From Toxorhynchites rutilus septentrionalis (lineage: Eukaryota > Arthropoda > Insecta > Diptera > Culicidae), in the NCBI RefSeq assembly GCF_029784135.1, contig NC_073746.1:261121598-261185597 (forward strand): 64,000 nucleotides of DNA, written 5' to 3'. A model generated the notes under the pieces. That model worked only from the letters and a program-made list of their open reading frames with translations, made no database searches and was not told the DNA's origin. Each line of letters starts with the position of its first letter. The first letter of the stretch is position 1. A program made the translations under genes and the position numbers. This document shows, in pieces, positions 34,351 through 47,401 of the stretch.

Positions 34351-35029
34351 AATTGAACCACAAATACGGATGACTTATTTTGACCATTGTTTCGCGACAA
34401 GGCGAACGAATTTAAGAGTGTAAAAGTCGATTTCGATCGAATTGTAAAATCCGATCACTTATATGCATATATGAATATTGAGTTCTACAAATCGGTGAAG
34501 AGTAATAAAAACATCCATGAATAAAGGAAGCAATATGGCTGTGTTTCAAATATAGATTACCGATGTGAATACTCCTCGATTGAATGACAAAGATAAAATA
34601 ACGCGATTCCAAACAGGCCGATTAATCAGCTCCATTGAAGAACGAGACCAAGCTGTTATAAACTATGCCATGTTGAAAATCACATGCACGTATTTTCTAA
34701 CAAGGAGACAGCAATAAATATTGATTTTTTATATTTCATTTTTTCTACTTTACGACAAACTTATATTACTTTTTTCAGTTGACGTTTAACTTTTAAGAGA
34801 TCAAACATGTCATTTACGATAATGAAATACACCAAGAAACATCATATAACCTTTCGTTCAAATCATTTAATTGGTTTTTTTATCGGTCACATTCGATTTA
34901 TTTTAAAGATCGTTAAAATATTCAAACACACTTACAATACATTAGTGTGTTTTATTCAACACCCAAAATATTCACTAGAAATAATTTATTTGGCAGAACA
35001 ACGTTAGCCTGTTCAGCTAGTATATATAT

Positions 35030-35974
<945 letters not shown>

Positions 35975-35984
35975 ATACAATCAA

Positions 35985-37630
35985 TACAAAACAAACCATT
36001 TTTTTGCAAATGCGATATTTTTTCAAGGAAAACTAATTCATTCGCTCAAGTTTCATATATCAATTATCTGAATCGGTCCAGTGGTTTAAAAGTTATGATT
36101 TTTTTGGAAAGTAATTTTTTGGAAAAAAGGAGAAAATAACTTGTGATGAAACGGATAGTAGTTTGGCCGGATACCGGATATCCGGCAAGCTTCGAGGCTG
36201 GATAGCCGGATATTCGGCGGCAGGATATGCGGTTTTTTATTTACGAAAAACAAACTGGAGGAAACAGCATATGTGCATGAACCAAATAAAGGATTACATT
36301 TTAGGGAGATATATCGACACATTTTTGCATTAAAAAAACAATGAAGAAATTTTCCGTTTATAACCAACATCTTCCAATAGAGTATCAAGTTGTCTACAAG
36401 GAATCTTGAACAGATTTTTTTCTTTCTGTCACAATGATGAGATTTTTGTGGAGTATGTCTTCAGGGATGATAATCTTAGATATTCACTATAAAACATGCT
36501 ACATGGCTTTGTGGAACAATGCGTTTGGCTTCTGATATCGTTAGAGGAAATTACAAGAATTATAAGTTCTAGTCTCTCCTGTATATAGGAGGTAATAGCA
36601 CATTTTGCTGTATAAAAAGCATTTGGACTAAGACGAGACTGCACATAGAACACCAAACTAACATCGCATGAAAGCATATTTAGCATTATATTAGGAGGCC
36701 ATTTCAACTACTTGGAAAAAAATCCAAATTACTTAATGCAACTTTTCTGGACCCGATGATCATATCACACCATTTAGAAGTTCATGAAACTAAGCAAAAG
36801 AGACGAAATCTTACACGAGCACGGACATCTTTTTAGACTGTTTCAACGAAATCGCAAACAAAAATAATAGTCAGTATCGCGTTCAGAGAAAATATTTCAT
36901 TGCAAACGAAATCGACTGTTATGTGAAAACATTTCGAATCGATCGCAATCACATCACAATTAATTCAATTTTGGGAAAAAAATCTAGCATTTTAGTAACC
37001 AACATTACTTTTAATTATATATGAATGATGTTAATAAGCTATTATGTTATGGTTTATCTTGTGTCAATTAGAAATTATTTACATTTTCTAATATCCGGTA
37101 TCGGGCCGGATAGTAGGTCACTATCCGGTATCCGGCCGGTTAGCAAATATTGGCCGGATAGGCCGGATACCGGATAGCTACCGGATATCCGTTTCATCTC
37201 TAAAAATAACAATTGGTTAAGTTTGAAAAATCGTAACATAAAAACAACAAAAAACGAATCTCTGAATTTTGTATATGTTATGTAAACAAACCTCAGCTTT
37301 CAAAAAATAAAATATAGCGTCCTCTAGTCCAGTCATGAAAAGGATAAAAATCAAAAAATTAAAAAAAGACTAAAACAAAACATAAAATTTTTGCAAGTTA
37401 AAGTAAAGTTGATTGGCTTTAGTTTGATGTGTTGATCATCTAAATCGGTCCTGTTGTCCAAAGGTATAAATTTTTGAAGAGTCGTTTTTGAAAAAAAGTG
37501 AAAAAAAATATTTTCGGACCACCCTGAAAATAAAAAAAATACGTGTCTAACATTTTGCGAAAAGGAACAGAACTACCACTTTTCACGAAAACCTGAGAAC
37601 CACTATATCGGTTTGACATGGAATGGCTGT
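35985..37630 (+). mobile_element. Foldback-type element, copy 2, split by hAT insertion
   Basis: 35985-36140 and 37203-37535 match copy 1 (4270-4761): ATTATCTGAATCGGTCCAG, ATAGCGTCCTCTAGTCCAG, ATCATCTAAATCGGTCC and TTTTCGGACCACCC. The flank repeat follows at 37536-37630. Copy 1 shows the uninterrupted arrangement and so defines the insertion at 36141-37202. The left inverted arm appears to be missing, possibly lost at the TA tract. Confidence 0.75.
36141..37202. mobile_element. hAT-type non-autonomous element with 8-bp TSD
   Basis: The right terminus, inverted, is TAGAGATGAAACGGATA; the left is TTGTGATGAAACGGATA. AAAATAAC lies immediately outside both ends (36133-36140 and 37203-37210), an exact 8-bp duplication as expected for hAT transposition. 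The right TIR begins TAGAG, in keeping with hAT termini. Next to each end the pentamer-like motif CCGGATA is repeated many times in both orientations. No transposase is recognised in the 1,062 bp. A related terminus is at 56756-56852. Confidence 0.85.
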
Positions 37631-39303
37631 TTATGAAGAAAATTTCGTTTTATTTTTTTTTTCAAATTTCTAGACTAGAATTGTACCTTAAAGTAGTGCG
37701 ATGTTCGCATTTTAACATTGTACCTATGTTTTGGTATATGCTCATTTGGCTGAGTGCAAGGAAGCACACAGAGCAAGTGTAGATGTGAGTGCTGGATTCT
37801 ACATACACTTTTGTGCCATGGTGGACTCTGCAAACTTGTTTTCGATCATTTAAATTGTATGAACGCTGCTACTTCCAATGTTGTTTTCAATACGTGACAA
37901 CATAGGCCACTGTAAGAAGACCTGCAGTAAATTCTCAAAGACAAACACGGAACACTGCATAACATCTGGTAACATCATCCGTGTACAGTGTGGTTAATTT
38001 ACATCCTCTACATGGCGGAAACATTGGCATCGTTGGGAGATTGTCACGTAGATTCTACTGTAGTTTACTTGTCGATGTATCGATTTGTTCTACAAACAAG
38101 TACTGTCCTGTAACAATTTTGACCCATCCTCATTCTAATGGTTTGAGTGGTTTACGGTTCCATCGGACTTAAAATGACAGAAATGCGGAAGGGTAAATGT
38201 GGAAAATTTGTGATCCTGACACGTTTTCCACAGCTCAATAAAATCGATAAATGACAACTTTAGCATCAATCATTTGCTCCTCACCCAACAGTAGTTATTT
38301 GGCAAACACGATACAGAATACCCTTCAACCAAAGTGTGTATATATGAATGAGCCATTAATAAACAAATCCATTGATTATACAGATATATTTGATGTGCCG
38401 ATCGACAGATGGCTCACGTGCTTCAGTCGTCGGGATGTCTGCCGTAAACTCTGCTGTCGTCTCGGTTTGTATTTTGTTCATCCGGCTCAGCAGATTTACG
38501 GCCGTTGGATGTTGCTTATGTTATCATTGAAACCAGTTTCTCTTGTTGGGCAATTTGTTTAAACAAACCATTCATCGGCAGTTGGCGGTGGTGGTTCATT
38601 TGCATACCAAGATATCGTTCATTCGTGCGGTCATAAATTGATGAAAATTTATGAAATATGCATGGTTATAACTCATTAGTAAATTCTGTAGCCATATCCG
38701 CTTGCTCTCTTGTTGTCAAGCTCCGGCAACAGACACGTATTTCTGTGCGAAGGATGAGAAATTTTGTGTTACTGCTAGGTTTTATTGCTATGTTCTACAT
38801 AGTCACCTTCACACACAATCTTTGTTGACCGTTCAAAGTTCGAATTGTGTATATTAATGAAAATCGCTTCAAAGTTCATCATTTTGTTGCGCATTTCGAA
38901 TTGGAAAAAATTGTAAGGGGTTGTGCCCAGGACACGACCGCATTTTCGACGTAGAAATACGGAATTTTATTATTCAATTCGCCTGTTTATAATTTCGGAT
39001 ATTATTTTAGCTTGCATCCAAATTTTTTAAATAACTTACCTTTACTTCCTCAGTAGTAAAAAATTTCATTTATAATTTGAACAATTTTAAACTCCCTTTG
39101 GTAAACTAATAGAGAATAATATGCTTTCCTTAACGGATATCGCTACCATACGCCTTCACTGTATTAGATATAGAAAAGTTATTTTACTTCCTTAATTTTC
39201 ATCTCGAAAGTGTGTTCATTTCACCAGAAAATCTATTATTGTCATTATCGCTTCTCAAACCCGTGATACTCCCAAAGATACTTATTTTTATTAATTAAAA
39301 TAG
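37631..39303. other. Unassigned stretch with palindromic motif at 38925-38970
   Basis: No domain is recognised. GGTTGTGCCCAGGACACGACC at about 38928 followed by TTTTCGACGTAG is a variant of the palindrome-plus-GACGTAG terminus seen at 9003, 49547 and 61908. The frame at 38251-38562 (103 codons) has no family resemblance. Confidence 0.4.
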
Positions 39304-39430
39304 TTAGAAATTCGACTTGAAAGTAGTCACTTTTTATAAAACATCCGAAAACAAACCATATATATTTTTATTTTCTTATTTTGTAAGCGTCAGTAACAGT
39401 CAGTCAGCGCTTTCCTACCAAAAAGCTCAA
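39304..39430 (+). repeat. 125-bp dispersed repeat, copy 2
   Basis: Same-orientation partner of 12229-12355; both end at AAAAAGC-CAACGT. Beyond 39430 the copies diverge. The interval 39431-39938 is unassigned. Confidence 0.75.
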
Positions 39431-39951
39431 CGTCGGCCCAACGTCTGACGCGCGACCCAACGTGTTGAATCGCTGAAGGTCCGCGCTCATTGCCTGCACA
39501 ACGAGGGCTGCATTTGATTAGTGTATCACGTACATGTAAACATCTTTCGGATCTTCTACATTGAACAGCGCAGCCTTTGCGTCCTTCTCCTTTCCACTCA
39601 TATATCAACCAAAAACTATGAACAATTTTGCTCATATATTCCGCTTAAGGTGAAAACTAAATTCAACACATGCCACAGTAAAATTTTTCTAATGGGATTT
39701 GAATTCATACTTTTATGAAAGATACGATGTATCCGATAAGTACTTAGCTTACAAAAAAAAACACAAATTTTAGAAAAGTGGCGATTTATTTCTCAACTTG
39801 GTCTCCTTTTAGTTCGATACACTTGACCCAGAGATGTTACTGAGAGGTATGAAATTGAATGGAGAACCTTGGATTACCTGGTTTCTGAATAAATATTATT
39901 CTTTCATGTCTCGATTCATTCGTAGCAATGAGATTTGTATCCCCGATAATC

Positions 39952-40229
39952 CCCCGTGGCCGAGTGGTTAGCGTCATAACTAACATGCCGGGTGTTCGGG
40001 TTCGATTCCCGTTCTGGTCGGGGGAATTTTTCGTCAAAGAAATTTCCTCCGACTTGCACTGTAATCACGCGTATTCTAGAGCTTGCCACTCAGAATGCAT
40101 TCAAGGCGCGTTATTTGGCATAGAAATCTCAACTAAGTACTAATAAAAATGACGCAAGTAATACTACGTTGAGACGGCGAAGTTCCTCTAGGAACGTTAG
40201 TGCCATTGAAGAAGAAGAAGAAGAAGAAG
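39952..40229 (+). mobile_element. Complete SINE (Feilai-like) with 13-bp TSD
   Basis: The tRNA-like head has a textbook A box (GTGGCCGAGTGGTTAGCG) and B box (GGGTTCGATTCCC). The body contains TCCGACTTGCACTG, TTCCTCTAGGAACGTTAG and a (GAA)n tail. ATCCCCGATAATC occurs immediately before (39939-39951) and after (40230-40242), an exact 13-bp target duplication, so both ends are intact and insertion was fairly recent. The head folds as a tRNA-derived promoter, not a functional tRNA. Three partial copies occur in this window. The family name is by resemblance to the mosquito Feilai type. Confidence 0.93.
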
Positions 40230-40309
40230 ATCCCCGATAATCTGGAAACTTTGGAAACGCCGTAGTTTTTCAAATATTACAGTCGTGAATGAAATATTTC
40301 ACACAAACA

Positions 40310-41800
40310 GAGATGGCTAGCTCAGTTCCTATCTGATTGGTCGCTCAATGTCTGTCAACACTTTATCGGAACCATTCTCTGTCACGTCGGATGTTCCACA
40401 AGGCAGCAGCATCGGACCTTTCTTATTTTTACTGTAGCTGAACAATGTGAAGCTTATACTTCAATGTTTCAATCTCTTATACGCCGACGACTTTAAATTT
40501 TACTGTGTAATAACCTGTCCAGAAGATGCACATTTTCTACAACAAGAACCTCACATTTTCTCCGAATGGTGCTCAACGAATCGGATGAGTCTGAATACCG
40601 ACAAATGTTCTGTCATTTCATTTGCTCGTAAACGCTCTCCTCACTACTTCAATTATACCATCGCCCATACGGCTCTCAAACGAGAAGCCACCGCTAAGGA
40701 TTCGAGTATTCTCCTAGATTCTAACCTAACCTTCAAAGATCACGTAGGTTATATAATCACTAAAGCCTCAACATATCTTGGCTTCATCTTTCGTGCTGCA
40801 AAACAATTCACTGCCTGAAGGTTCTTTAATGCTTGTTGGTTCAATCCTCACTGGAGTATGCAGCAGTTGTACGGGCACCTCATTACCAAAACGGCATAGG
40901 GGAAATCAGGGAAAACAGACACTGTGGGTAGAACCAACACGCCCTGATTTTTTCAGTTTGAAGCATTTTTTTTGGTGGTGTTGTTGCTTATCAATACTCT
41001 AAAACATTGTTTTGAAATTTCGAGTCCGTTCGGGGTAACACCAACACCTTCAGTCGGGGTAAAACCGACACCTGGTTTGTGTTTTACAGACAGGAGAAAT
41101 GTGTTCTTACTTTTTGTAGATGCCTCGTGTTCATATTCGGAAAACAAAACTGCTGAGCTGAACTGATAAAACAGCTAAAACCAACGTTGAATCGAGCTAG
41201 TCAACAAAAAAAGCCTGGCAGAGCTCATGGTATCCCTTCGTTCCACATTCATCGGCACATTTCACGTGTATGCTCCCTTAAGTTGGGATCTAACGATTTG
41301 AATTCGAAGACGACACATGGTAGATCTTGGGAATATGTAGAAATCCTTAGGATATCGGTTTTGCCCTGATTTCCTCTACAACAAGTAGAGGTAATTCAAC
41401 GCGAGTTTATCCGCTTTGCTCTTAGACGATTGCCTTGGAACGATCCTTTCAATATCCCAAGATATGCGGATCGCTGCCAACTAATCGATCTAGATCCTCT
41501 TTTGAACCGAAGAAATGTTGCTGCAATCTAACATCGACTGCCCTGCATTGTTAGATAAGCTCAATTTCGACATTCGTCGTTCCTCGATTTCCTCCGAATT
41601 CCGGCATTTCGCACATATTACGGCCACAATGAGCCAATTATCAGTATGTGTCGTGTGTTTAACCGTTGTCATTGTGTATTTGACTTCCATCTGTCCCGTT
41701 CTGCGAATAAAAGCAAGTTTCGTGAAGTGCTCCGTTTGTTTCGTTGAACTTAGTATATTGTGTTCCGTTAGTTTAGTCTACGTTACCACTAAGTAGCTTA
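40310..41800 (+). pseudogene. Jockey-type LINE reverse transcriptase relic
   Basis: Encodes the RT palm block SDVPQGSSIGPFLFLL and YADDFKFY (the catalytic YADD), then FSEWCSTNRMSLNTDKCSVI, LLDSNLTFKDHV and YLGFIFRAAKQF. After the MITE at 40899-41374 the C-terminal part resumes with VEVIQREFIRFALRRLPW, DRCQLIDLDPLLNRRN and LLQSNIDCPALLDKLNFDIR. A stop (TAG) between the PQGS and YADD boxes and several frameshifts kill it. The 5' part of ORF2 and ORF1 are absent. Order of motifs and C-terminal sequence fit mosquito Jockey-superfamily LINEs. Confidence 0.88.
40899..41374. mobile_element. MITE inserted in the Jockey relic
   Basis: The left end GGGGAAATCAGGGAAAAC and the right end CCCTGATTTCC are inverted repeats of about 19 bp with one gap. 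The surrounding LINE coding sequence resumes on the other side, defining the insertion. Internal GGGGTAACACCAACACC-like units repeat (40923, 41034, 41057). Part of it (41179-41290) recurs at 15640-15790. The overall end style (GGGGAA, then GACAC) resembles the MITE at 48285-48803. Confidence 0.75.
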
Positions 41801-41810
41801 AGATTCATTG

Positions 41811-41890
41811 ATTTTTTTATTTTATTTATTTTATTTATTTAATCGTTATCAACAGGCGGAATTTCGCCCCAATGATATTAGATGTAAGCA
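41811..41890 (-). mobile_element. Probable antisense retrotransposon 3' tail
   Basis: A T-rich (TTTAT)n run followed by AATCGTTATCAACAGGCGG and GGCGAAATTCCG (minus strand) has the look of the 3' end of a non-LTR element inserted head-on behind the Jockey relic. No ORF is attached. Confidence 0.35.
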
Positions 41891-42814
41891 TAGGATGTGT
41901 CATTAGGATTAGAAAATCTGTTGATACTTAAAAGAAGAGGAGGTTCTAAGCCCATTTAAGAAAAAGGTTTGAATGAGCCACACTTAAATGGACTTTTCCA
42001 TAACTCCAAAATAAACAAAAGTCTGTACTAAAAGAGTAATTGTTTGATTTTGACATTCCAATGCAACAAATGCAACACCCGGATAATTTAAGAGAGAAAT
42101 TTTTTTAAAATTTCACAAAAACGTATATTGTTTCTCAAGCAAACTGGCAAAATACAATATTGTCTATCTCGAAAACGGTTAGTCCTAGGATGAAACGTTA
42201 CATATAGTTTTTCTTTTATAATGGCTCCTAGATTCCATTTTTATGTTGCTTTTCTCAAATAGTAACGATTTCACAAAGTTTTGAAATTTCATAAATTTTC
42301 AAAAATTCATATCTTCATTAAAGTGAGTTTTCCACGGCACCACTGTACTTCAAACTTTGCCAAATTGGAAGATCTTTCCAATAAAAAACAAAACACAAAA
42401 AAAAATCACTTCGATCTGTTGTGAAATATAAAACTGTTTAACCGTTTGAGTGCGGAGCATATTATGTGAGCATATGCCAAAAATGCGGATGAGTTTAAGT
42501 ATATTTGAAAAAATACTAAAGAACGCAGATAACTGATTAGGTCACAAAAGTAACACACATTAAAAGTGAGTTTTATAAAATTTATTAACATTAACTTCCT
42601 TATTTGCATATATATGTATATATTCGCAATTATCGTTTGCTGCACAAAGTGCGTGTAGTCCCCTTTTACAAATGTCCCCGAAAGACGAAATTCTACGTTA
42701 AAAGGTTCAAAACCAAAAATATGACCATCAAGCAAGAAGAGCGCTATCACGCTCCCCGCACTTTTCGCATATAACAAGAAGAACGCTATCGCGCTCCATC
42801 GTATTCAAAGGGTT
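41891..42814. other. AT-rich unassigned stretch
   Basis: Non-coding in appearance. GAAAGACGAAATTCTACGT at 42678 resembles the right-end motif of the palindrome-ended repeat family (10556-10585). The 123-codon minus frame at 42406-42777 has no family resemblance and overlaps that motif. Confidence 0.35.
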
Positions 42815-43020
42815 AATATTGAATTAAATTTAATCTCATGAAAACATTTTCAAACATCATATTTTAATCAGACATCTGGAGTTTAAGTTGCGATTCATTG
42901 AAAGAAAGATCAATGATTTTGAACACGCCATTTTTTCGTTATTTAAATTGGTCATATAACAATGACAATTGTGATTTTAGGTAGTTTCTGTCATAAGTAC
43001 CAAATTTCAAAAAATATCCA
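42815..43020 (+). repeat. Dispersed repeat, uninterrupted copy of 9140-9350 + 10255-10330
   Basis: TTTTAATCAGACATCTGGA, ATGATTTTGAACACGCC, TTAAATTGG and GTGATTTTAGGTAGTTTC correspond to 9140-9350 joined to 10255-10330. This copy therefore shows the empty site for the insertion at 9351-10254. It ends abruptly at the mariner fragment. Confidence 0.75.
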
Positions 43021-43530
43021 AGCTTCTTCAAATGGTTAATAACGGTTTGATGACTTATCCCCAGCTCTTGGCCGATGCTACGGCTGCTACTATGCCGGTC
43101 TTTCTCGGCTAATTCAGCGATTTTGTCGCAATTTTCGACGACAGGCCTTCCGGAGCGTGGCGCATCTTCGACGACCTCTACACCAGAACGGAAACGTTGA
43201 AACCATCGTTGTGCGGTGGAAATAGAAACTGTATCGGGTCCATAAACTGCAAAACTTTTATTGGCAGCTTGAGATGCATTTTTGCCTTTGTCATAGTAGT
43301 ACTGTAAAATATGTCGGATTTTCTCTTTATTTTGCTCCATATTTGCGACACTATAACTCACGAACGACTTAACCAAACAAAACACTGTCAAGGACTATAT
43401 TATAGCGCCTTATATATATAAATACCTTTCCAACAAGCTATAGTATGACTCGATACAATGAATACAACTAGAACTACGCGCTTACAACGACACCTCGCGG
43501 AAATACCGCAGGACTTTTTTGACAGCCTAA
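43021..43530 (-). pseudogene. Mariner transposase N-terminus, copy 2
   Basis: The minus-strand frame runs from NMEQNKEKIRHILQYYYDKG through NASQAANKSFAVYG and STAQRWFQRFRSGVEVVEDA to NHLKKLGY, then leaves homology at 43020. It encodes the DNA-binding half only (about 135 residues, probable start at the ATG of MEQNKEK, about 43339). The 5' TIR is complete: TTAGGCTGTCAAAAAAGTCC inverted, ending at 43530, with TA outside. The catalytic half is missing. The coding part is nearly identical to 35596-35801, so both copies are from the same burst. Confidence 0.9.
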
Positions 43531-46500
43531 TATTACACTTATTTCCTCGTTAAAATCGGGTGATTTTATGTTGATTGTTAATTAATGTCAATATCAGGTT
43601 CAGTGATTATATTAGTAGAGTCAAGATTCCATAAACGCAAACGACATTAATTTATAATGTGTGCATTCCTTCCACTTTCGGCTATAATAATAAACTTTTC
43701 AGTCAACCATATCGATCCAGAAAAAATGAACGCCTACAAAATACTCCCCGTTGTCCTATTTTCGAGCCAAACTCAGTTAATCGTTGGACGATTTACATAT
43801 TTCCATAAATTAATTTAATAAACGAATCGCGCGCGCTCAGTTAGTTCACGTGTTGCCAAGTGAATCTACTCGCGGCCAGTCGAGCCTATTTTTGTATCCC
43901 ATCTACCTGTCCGTTGCAAAATTAGCGGCTCACTGTCACCTTTTACGGAAGGATAATGATGTCCAACAAGCGTCCGACATCTGATTGCTGTCAATTTTGG
44001 ATAGCTTTTTTTAGAAGCAGAAGCGACGGGCAGCTAATAGCAGAAACTTGGCAATTTTGTGCACAATTCTAGAACGCGTTGTTTCTGATTCAAAACTTTG
44101 TATTGGGTGGATTCGGCCCCGTGGGAATATTTTTTGATGCCGTGACAAAAACAAACGGGACGGAGACTCTTTAATGAAGAGAAATATAAGCCTGTATAGC
44201 AATTGTGGCGATGAAGAGAATGGAAAAAGGAATCAACTAAACTTTTGTTTTTTTTTTCTCGCCAGCAGTTATACCCGATTCCCACTGCAGTACGTGAAAT
44301 TTGCTGAGAAAAAAATAGCCAGTAAACTTCCAAACCGTGTGGAACGCTAAAGAGACACAATGATTGAAGGCTAGCGGGATTAGTCATTTTTTAAGACTTG
44401 CCATCAGCTTGACAAATATATCACAATAATAATTTTGGTTTGCCTAAAGGGGCATCTTATCCCATTCAATAACCTTGTTCTTCTTTTGTTAACTGAACTT
44501 CATGTGAAGTTTGTCCCTGACAGAAGCGCGATTATTGTTTTTCAAAGTTTCAAAACTGTATTTAAAGCTACGTTCGAGTAAATGCTCCATAGTAACAATT
44601 TAAAAGTAATATCCTATGCACAACGTTCACCGCTCCATTAAATTTCCATTGAAGATTAATTCCACGCAGATTGCTAACCACTTCTTGTGTGGGCGGGATG
44701 CGTTCAGATCGTCCTTCTCCGCATGCAGAGTGGCAATAACAGCGGCAAATAGTCAAACAACTCTTACAACTAAGATAAATGAGAATAAGCTCTCTTGTGA
44801 TAAGAATTTTAATTACTAGCTCGGGGTGCTCTTCTGGCTCCTTAGAATCTAGTAAAATAATGTGCGCTTCTGGAAATGCCTTATTATTATCATCATGTTT
44901 TCATTCTCTTTTCTCGTTAGTGCAGAGCATCATATTGTGGCGCATGTTCACGAAATATATAATTATTCACTTTTACACTAACGAACCCGAACCAATTAAT
45001 AGATGAGTTTGAGATGACAGTATGAGACACAATCACATTTTTATATGTTTCACCTTGCAAATCGGACAAGCTCTCAACGAAACAGATGACCATGAGAGAA
45101 GTTCAGTTGTGATCTTCAATAAAACGAGTAAAACGTATTAAAAGTTTTTCACCAAAAGTACAAACACGGTTGGTTTTTTTTATTATTATCCAATTCAACA
45201 CGGTTGATTGATATGAGGAATTTGCATAAGTTAATTAGCACAATTTTGATAGGTATCTGACCCCGATGTGGTCATACAGGTGAAACCGTTTTCGTGAGTA
45301 AAAAGTATGTGTATTATCTGTGAGTCTTTATAAGTTGCTTCGATATCGGATCTGAGTTGAAATCATAATGATATGACGTGTGAAAAAGACATTTGATGAC
45401 GCCATTGACAGCGCCCTCTCAGAATGAAATAAAAACTTTTTTAAATGTGAAGATATTATTTGATTTAGCAGGTTGACGTACTTCATTTTTCCGAAGTGAG
45501 TCTAGACTGTCTTCTTGAAAGCGCGAAACTTTTGGCATATATCCCATCCAGAAAAAATAATCCCGACTTGAGCGTACGAACGTTATTTCCGTGCCTCTTC
45601 CATCCTGCGTTGAAAATCGATTCATAAGTCCCATTCAGGTTTACAAATCATATGATTCACCTTCTCATATGACTCACTCGCACAATCTGAACTCAAAACC
45701 TTCTTTTGAACTTTGCGCTCCGATAGCTTCGAACCACCAGCGGGGCTTAGCTCGCATGAATCCACATCAGCTTGAAAACTTTTCAGGAAATCATGTGACT
45801 CTTGAATCGGTGTGATCTTTCAGGCTCGTTTGCATTTTTCATCCGTTGGTTTTTTGATCGTTTCGACCGCAGCATGATAACTCTTGGAAGAAGCTGAAAG
45901 TGTGCATAGCATAGGGAAACGAGTTTCTGTATTATTTGCATCATCACCATTAGCGTTCGCATAATTATCATATTTATTTCTCGCTCCTGATGATATTTCA
46001 TTCATTTCGCCAGGATTGGCATTTAATGGAAGAGCTTGTTGGTATAAGAAGTTTGTTCGTGCTTGGGAATACCGTTAATAAAGAGTAACCAGTTTGACTT
46101 GCACGAACTCAATTTGTGCATGTTTCCTTCATCTGCGACAGCAATTGTTCTATTTATCCGAGGAACACCAAAACAAAACATTAAAACACATACCTGAATG
46201 ATCTTTTCGGAACCTCTTTTGATGGTGTAAGAAAATTAAGGAGTTCAAAAATGTTAACTAATTGTAGTACGGACATGAAAAAGAAAAATTCCTTACGCCA
46301 CAGTGGTTTGTATTTCATTAAATAAATAAACAAATATAATATATAAATAGATCAATCCTTAAAAATTCATTATATTGTATCGAATGATCGAAAAGTGAAG
46401 TTAAATGAGATTGTTAACATCGTAAACATCTGAAAAAATGTTTATAAAATATTCTACATTAGCACTCACATATTCAAAAACTTCAAGCAAGATGGGTGCT

Positions 46501-46723
46501 GCGTATGTTTGCATAAAATAGACTAAGTTGCACTACCTTGTATTCGAAGTAACTTTTTTTACCAGAATCAAGTCATCCTTATATGAACGGTTTGGTCTAA
46601 TGATTATTTTGTGGTCATTTTTGATAATTAACCTTGGCAAAAAAGATATATTTCTTGGCAGAAAAGATTTTTCAGCTTTTTCTTCAAATAAATGTTGATA
46701 CAAACATGTAACTTTATTATATA
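43531..46723. other. Unassigned stretch
   Basis: Over 3 kb with no recognised mobile element or domain. Frames at 44034-44387 (minus) and 45591-45815 (plus) have no family resemblance. GCTCAGTTAGTTCACG near 43838 looks initiator-like but has no partner element at the expected spacing. Confidence 0.35.
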
Positions 46724-46885
46724 CGAGGGTCACTATTTATATTTCGGGAATTGGCAACACTGATGTCATGACGGTTCCATCGTAAAGTTTGACATTTTTG
46801 ACGATATACGTACTCAGAACATTTTGTCATACGGACGCTATTTGTTTATTTTATATTTAGTTGAAAGTTTGGTCTCGGCAAAAAA

Positions 46886-47375
46886 ATGGAACTGAATCGT
46901 GAACATTTTCGTGCGATGATTTTTTACGACTTTCGACGTGGATTATCACAACAAAAGTGCGTCAATCAACTTAATTTGACTTTTGGCGATGAAGCTCCAT
47001 CAAAAACCACTGTGTATCGCTGGTATAGTGAATTCAATCGTGGTCGTAGTGCGCTGTCCGACGAGTTTCGTGAAGGTCGTCCAAAATCGACTGTAGTGCC
47101 AGAAAACATCGATGCTGTGCACGAAATGATTAAGCAAGATCGTCATGTAACCTATTGTGAGATTGAGGCATCCCTAAGCATTAGTTCCACCAGCCTATAT
47201 GCGATTTTACATGAACACTTAGTTGTGCGAAAATTATGTTCACGTTGGATCCCACATAATTTGACAATCGCTCAAAAAAAAGGCTCGTGTCGATTGGAAT
47301 AAATGCTTTGAAAATTGGTTTAAGCGCATGCAAAAGTGTATCGATCATCGTGGCGAGTACTTTAAAAAACAATAA
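46886..47375 (+). pseudogene. Mariner transposase lacking its catalytic core
   Basis: The ATG at 46886 opens MELNREHFRAMIFYDFRRGL, then KTTVYRWYSEFNRGRSALSD, EFREGRPKS and REIEASL-like helix-turn-helix motifs, ending at KLCSRWIPHNLTIAQKK. A frameshift in the A-run at 47274-47280 follows, and KARVDW joins directly to CFENWFKRMQKCIDHRGEYF and a TAA at 47373. That is the natural C-terminal end, so about 170 residues carrying the D,D34D residues are cleanly removed. The DNA-binding half and both TIRs are intact. Confidence 0.9.
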
Positions 47376-47401
47376 AAATATATTCGCAGCTTAACTATTT
47401 T

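Larger units (their letters stand above)
33475..35021 (+). mobile_element. Helitron-like element with decayed coding region
   Basis: The 5' end TCTATATATATATAAAAATC followed by TCGTGTCACGGTGTTTG is a widespread insect Helitron start, and the 3' end is AGCCTGTTCAGCTAGT. The 1,547-bp unit carries debris of the Helitron Rep/helicase polyprotein and an antisense SINE. An autonomous element is several kilobases longer, so this is a deletion derivative. The mariner relic and TA repeat begin directly at its 3' edge. Confidence 0.7.

Noticed and set aside
39962..40030. Functional tRNA gene
   Set aside because: A and B boxes are good, but the sequence runs straight into a SINE body with GAA tail and is flanked by a 13-bp target duplication.
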